In this document: positions 24,701 through 26,383 of the stretch, piece after piece
Layout of the letters: the number at the start of each line of letters is the position of its first letter
Numbering within the stretch: position 1 is the stretch's first letter
Source: a virus
Virus record (IMG/VR): IMGVR_UViG_3300032323_002532
Span: 1 to 26,383 of that record
Reading direction: 5' to 3' (one strand)
Length of the DNA stretch: 26,383 bases
The notes under the pieces: generated by a model
Seen by the model: only the letters and a program-made list of their open reading frames with translations
Database searches by the model: none
What the model was told of the DNA's origin: nothing
Made by a program: the position numbers and the translations under genes

Positions 24701-25186
24701 AGTGGAACACCACCTCAAAGATATGACAACATTAGTAGCATAGGTGGCATAAGTGTTGGCACAGGTGCCGGTGCAAATACTCATCACTGGACTTTTGGAG
24801 ACACCGGGATAACAACCCTTCCAGGTTCTATCATTGGTCGGGCAAAAACAAATACATATGTTGACACGATTATCGAATTAGATGTTACTGCTACAATTAA
24901 CAAAATTGTTCCTACAACTAGTACGGGTGGCGATAAGTACAATCTAGCCGATGGTGTTGAGGGGCAGATTATGTATCTTGTTCCTGCTACTGGTGGCGAA
25001 CAATCTGTTGAATATACCGAGATGTCTTTTGACCATGCAAGATATACAAATGGTGCTGGCGTAATTAATGAAGGTTCTAGTGTTGGAGGGTGGTTGCCAT
25101 TTCAGAATCTTAATACATCGTCGGTTATATTAACACTTATCTTTACGGACGGTCACTGGAATCTTCCGCATAATATTTTCGATTAA
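21719..25186 (+). CDS. Very large virion structural protein with seven W-x-F-xx-(D/N)-G repeats
   Basis: The 1155-residue protein has a weak GGGG site at 21706-21709. It begins with a conserved phage structural start (TTIRRIVTSKIDGNQANEND, then LDTDQNPDALTLMMFDGTR). A short motif recurs seven times, near 22488, 22630, 23165, 23640, 23780, 24380 and 24785: an aromatic-x-Phe strand, an Asp/Asn-Gly turn and a Leu-x-hydrophobic-Pro strand (WAFGQNGNLQFP, WTFEKNGKLSFP, WVFGADGNLILP, WTFGDTGITTLP and similar). Between repeats lie Gly/Thr-rich beta segments, including NPGTGYTAGD. The end (GGWLPFQNLNTSSVI) is beta-rich too. It is probably an elongated fibre or decoration protein with repeated anchoring strands. 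No enzyme motif was recognised. Confidence 0.72.
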   Translation: MTTIRRIVTSKIDGNQANENDTNEIRPFGETAFYLDTDQNPDALTLMMFDGTRTHVRSKILRPGVFYGSNENSSDGNGFDTIKLIPDSFLDWDSEYQNDQYIVIEPTGGEPGHIHVRAGGPIDLSTADLFLGGEINHVKVSDTNSAVNINSSTNAFISIGNPLVSGVDVDTVDELIPPGDVWRLFIDSNIYPALGVSVQIGGTVTTGWGNTAITATITDIQQDNNTDRWVIHVDQDITEGFDAGPKTVSFDSSYKTWAFGQNGNLQFPGSSNGRIGEDEPGLVVYSDLSFGIITNVANTENSKAWIFTNDNRLILPSNSAITSPGEMRLRTTRAGFDIDTDFDVEAADDVWIDALGNDARLAAANVVRIRSGTSVMYPTIWEGEEEDFIGTWDGNTLTVVTSNGLGTLVTLLDHYTTSDAPIWIKTASGYIETENSESATKTVGETITTFEIPTLATSPAENASVLKLKLYDSINSLGEGGHTWTFEKNGKLSFPNGGAIEPVGMGWMGVTNGTSGNPVSVMNKNMDGDQRSSVSLYNSDTYGTAEIITINAPGIANGLSNWDGAAGGWNENLYTNHPTTGGTGTGLTVDVAANGAGYINIGAITINNPGTGYTAGDVITIENENNLSGTFTISVPEQINVWTFEEDGNFTFTGGASISGNIEGTSHFGLTTPANTNFTVITNAGDHRWVFGADGNLILPEGGTISEGIVTNNPTIELVPPRPDAVSQKLVVKGGGVYNVNNNGINLNYYQNTAIVGDTLTFYVNSETYANQTLYWWIHPSVAGISDPGFGTVTLDGGPAGTFTFTVDSDDYEFTVRVSPTNNYDPATVGVESMLINAAAPTFSEYHLHLTTGDLTETSIFLGTDDHNARTTIDGKIQITTPNEINNVWEFDTDATLTLPSVVWNYEPVTYTSIPVTYGATELTFTVLPDNTITNMIVAVGAGGYGPNTFNLTVPGTTFPGGASPANDIVFNVQTFESAGPVYSTDPASEVIYVSGTPPQRYDNISSIGGISVGTGAGANTHHWTFGDTGITTLPGSIIGRAKTNTYVDTIIELDVTATINKIVPTTSTGGDKYNLADGVEGQIMYLVPATGGEQSVEYTEMSFDHARYTNGAGVINEGSSVGGWLPFQNLNTSSVILTLIFTDGHWNLPHNIFD

Positions 25187-25200
25187 TAAAAGGTTTTTAA

Positions 25201-26016
25201 ATGGCATTCGTAAATTACTTCTATAATGCTACTACTAAGAAATACATAGCTCTCTTTGGAACTACGTTTAATAAAATTTCAATCGTCCGTGATGATCCGA
25301 ATACGGGTGATTCTGTTCAAAGGATGGTTGTTCCTATTTCATACGGTCCGTATCAAAAGTTTCTTGCAAGAGTAAATCAAGATCCAGAATTAAACAGAAA
25401 AACTGCTATTACTCTTCCTAGAATGTCATTTGAAATAACAAATATGGAATATGATGGTTCGAGAAAGATTAATTCGACTAGACGAATTTCAGGTCAATCT
25501 CACAGTGATGATAAAAAGTCATTCCAGTATGTCGGTGTTCCTTATAATTTAAACTTTACTTTAAGTATTATGACTAAATATGCAGAAGATGGTACACAAA
25601 TACTAGAACAAATTATTCCATTTTTTAAACCAGAATGGACTTACACAGTCAAACTTATAGATAATATTGATCCAATAGATATTCCAATAATTTTAAATTC
25701 GGTAAGCATGGACGATCTTTACGAAGCGGATTTTGAAACAAGAAGAAGTCTTTTGTGGACTTTGACATTTACTATGAAGGCTTGGTATTTTGGGCCTCAA
25801 AGAGAATCAAGTGTCATTAAATTTATTGATGTTAGAACACATACTAAAGTGACTGCTGATGCTGAACCAGAAATGCAGTTTACAATACAACCAGGCTTGA
25901 CTGCTAATGGTCAACCAACTACATCAATTGATGAAACCATTGATTATGAACTTATCAATGTAGATGATGATTGGGGACTTATAACTATATTTAGAGATGA
26001 AATAGAGGAACCATAA
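25201..26016 (+). CDS. gp15: Tail terminator / sheath-stabiliser gp15 (T4-like)
   Basis: The 271-residue protein, versus 272 in T4, starts behind AAAGG. Motifs match T4 gp15 along the whole length: FYNATTKKYIALFGTTFNKI near the start, VPISYGPYQKFLARV, TLPRMSFEI (T4 has LPRINLHL), LSIMTKYAEDGTQILEQIIP then FFKPEW (T4 has LSIFTRYEDDMFQIVEQILPYFQP), and RRSLLWTLTFTMKAWYFGP (T4 has RRIEWSLTFEVNGWMYPP). In T4 a gp15 hexamer caps the tail tube and sheath and presents the surface that joins the neck. The stop overlaps the gp16 start (TAATG), a conserved gene pair. Confidence 0.93.
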   Translation: MAFVNYFYNATTKKYIALFGTTFNKISIVRDDPNTGDSVQRMVVPISYGPYQKFLARVNQDPELNRKTAITLPRMSFEITNMEYDGSRKINSTRRISGQSHSDDKKSFQYVGVPYNLNFTLSIMTKYAEDGTQILEQIIPFFKPEWTYTVKLIDNIDPIDIPIILNSVSMDDLYEADFETRRSLLWTLTFTMKAWYFGPQRESSVIKFIDVRTHTKVTADAEPEMQFTIQPGLTANGQPTTSIDETIDYELINVDDDWGLITIFRDEIEEP

Positions 26017-26383
26017 TGAGTGATGATAAAATTGCTAGTGCTCTCGGATTAAAACCATTATCCGAGGCTCTAGATAAAAGTGAAGAAACTTCAACTGAAC
26101 TTGTGATTCAGGAGTCTAATGATATAGTTCCTGCATCAGTTGAAAATAGTGAAACAATTCGTGATATAGAACAAGCTCGAGGTAATATTAAAAATATCAT
26201 TGAGCAAGGTGATGATGCTCTGAAAGAAATGATGTCTCTTGCAAAACAATCTGAAAGCCCAAGAGCATTTGAAGTTGCTTCAACTCTCATGAAAACACTA
26301 TTAGATGCAAACAAAGACTTTGTTGAAATGTCCATGAAGAAAAAGTATGCAGTGGATGAAGTCAATGCACCAAAAGAAGCTGC
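26016..26383 (+). CDS. gp16: Small terminase subunit gp16 (T4-like), 3' partial
   Basis: The ATG at 26016 overlaps the gp15 stop by one base. 122 complete codons are present before the right edge cuts the gene, and T4 gp16 is 164 residues. The N-terminal 45 residues are acidic and low in order (SALGLKPLSEALDKSEETS). The helical core then carries QSESPRAFEVASTLMKTLLD and ANKDFVEM, matching the T4 core around SPRHMEVFATLM. The small subunit forms a ring that recognises phage DNA and controls the large ATPase-nuclease gp17 during packaging. gp17 would be expected just beyond the window. Confidence 0.9.
   Translation, partial: MSDDKIASALGLKPLSEALDKSEETSTELVIQESNDIVPASVENSETIRDIEQARGNIKNIIEQGDDALKEMMSLAKQSESPRAFEVASTLMKTLLDANKDFVEMSMKKKYAVDEVNAPKEA

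Overview
This window looks like part of the genome of a T4-like (Tevenvirinae-type) marine myovirus. A block at the right-hand end is recognisable from conserved sequence as T4 gp13, gp14, gp15 and gp16 (two neck proteins, tail terminator, small terminase subunit). Both of the longer non-coding gaps carry an exact T4-type late promoter core, TATAAATA. The structural proteins (collagen-like fibre ending in an S74 self-cleaving chaperone, poly-glycine protein, proteins built from short beta repeats) resemble those of marine cyanophage- and pelagiphage-type T4 relatives. No photosynthesis or other host-diagnostic gene is present, so the host (cyanobacterium, SAR11 or another marine bacterium) cannot be named. 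All genes lie on the + strand, packed with small gaps or TAATG/ATGA overlaps. No tRNA, insertion sequence, CRISPR array or integration site was seen.

Layout. (1) 1-8686, fibre and adhesin block: a very long collagen-like fibre gene that enters from the left edge already open, a 128-aa protein reusing one of its domains, a 973-aa structural protein, a poly-glycine protein and a 100-aa partner. (2) 8687-8765, a gap with a late promoter. (3) 8766-17119, an AT-rich island of eight sugar and methyl-transfer genes: a GH130/GH43-like beta-propeller protein, a GT4-type glycosyltransferase, a GT17-type glycosyltransferase fused to a methyltransferase, a DUF4422 protein, a TPR protein fused to an FkbM-like methyltransferase, two GT-A glycosyltransferases, and a three-part nucleotidyltransferase-cupin-methyltransferase fusion. 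(4) 17120-17221, a gap with a second late promoter. (5) 17222-26383, gp13, gp14, three large structural proteins placed between gp14 and gp15, then gp15 and the start of gp16, cut by the right edge.

How it may work together. The fibre block and the 18728-25186 block would supply host-recognition and decoration proteins. The neck, terminator and terminase genes finish heads and tails and package DNA. The island encodes enough glycan chemistry to build and methylate an oligosaccharide, and it appears to be read as one late transcript together with virion assembly. The simplest inference is that the phage glycosylates its own virion, perhaps the fibres next door, or remodels the cell surface late in infection. 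This island, with its two unusual fusions, is the best candidate for an undescribed system. That role is inferred from domain content and promoter position and has not been shown.
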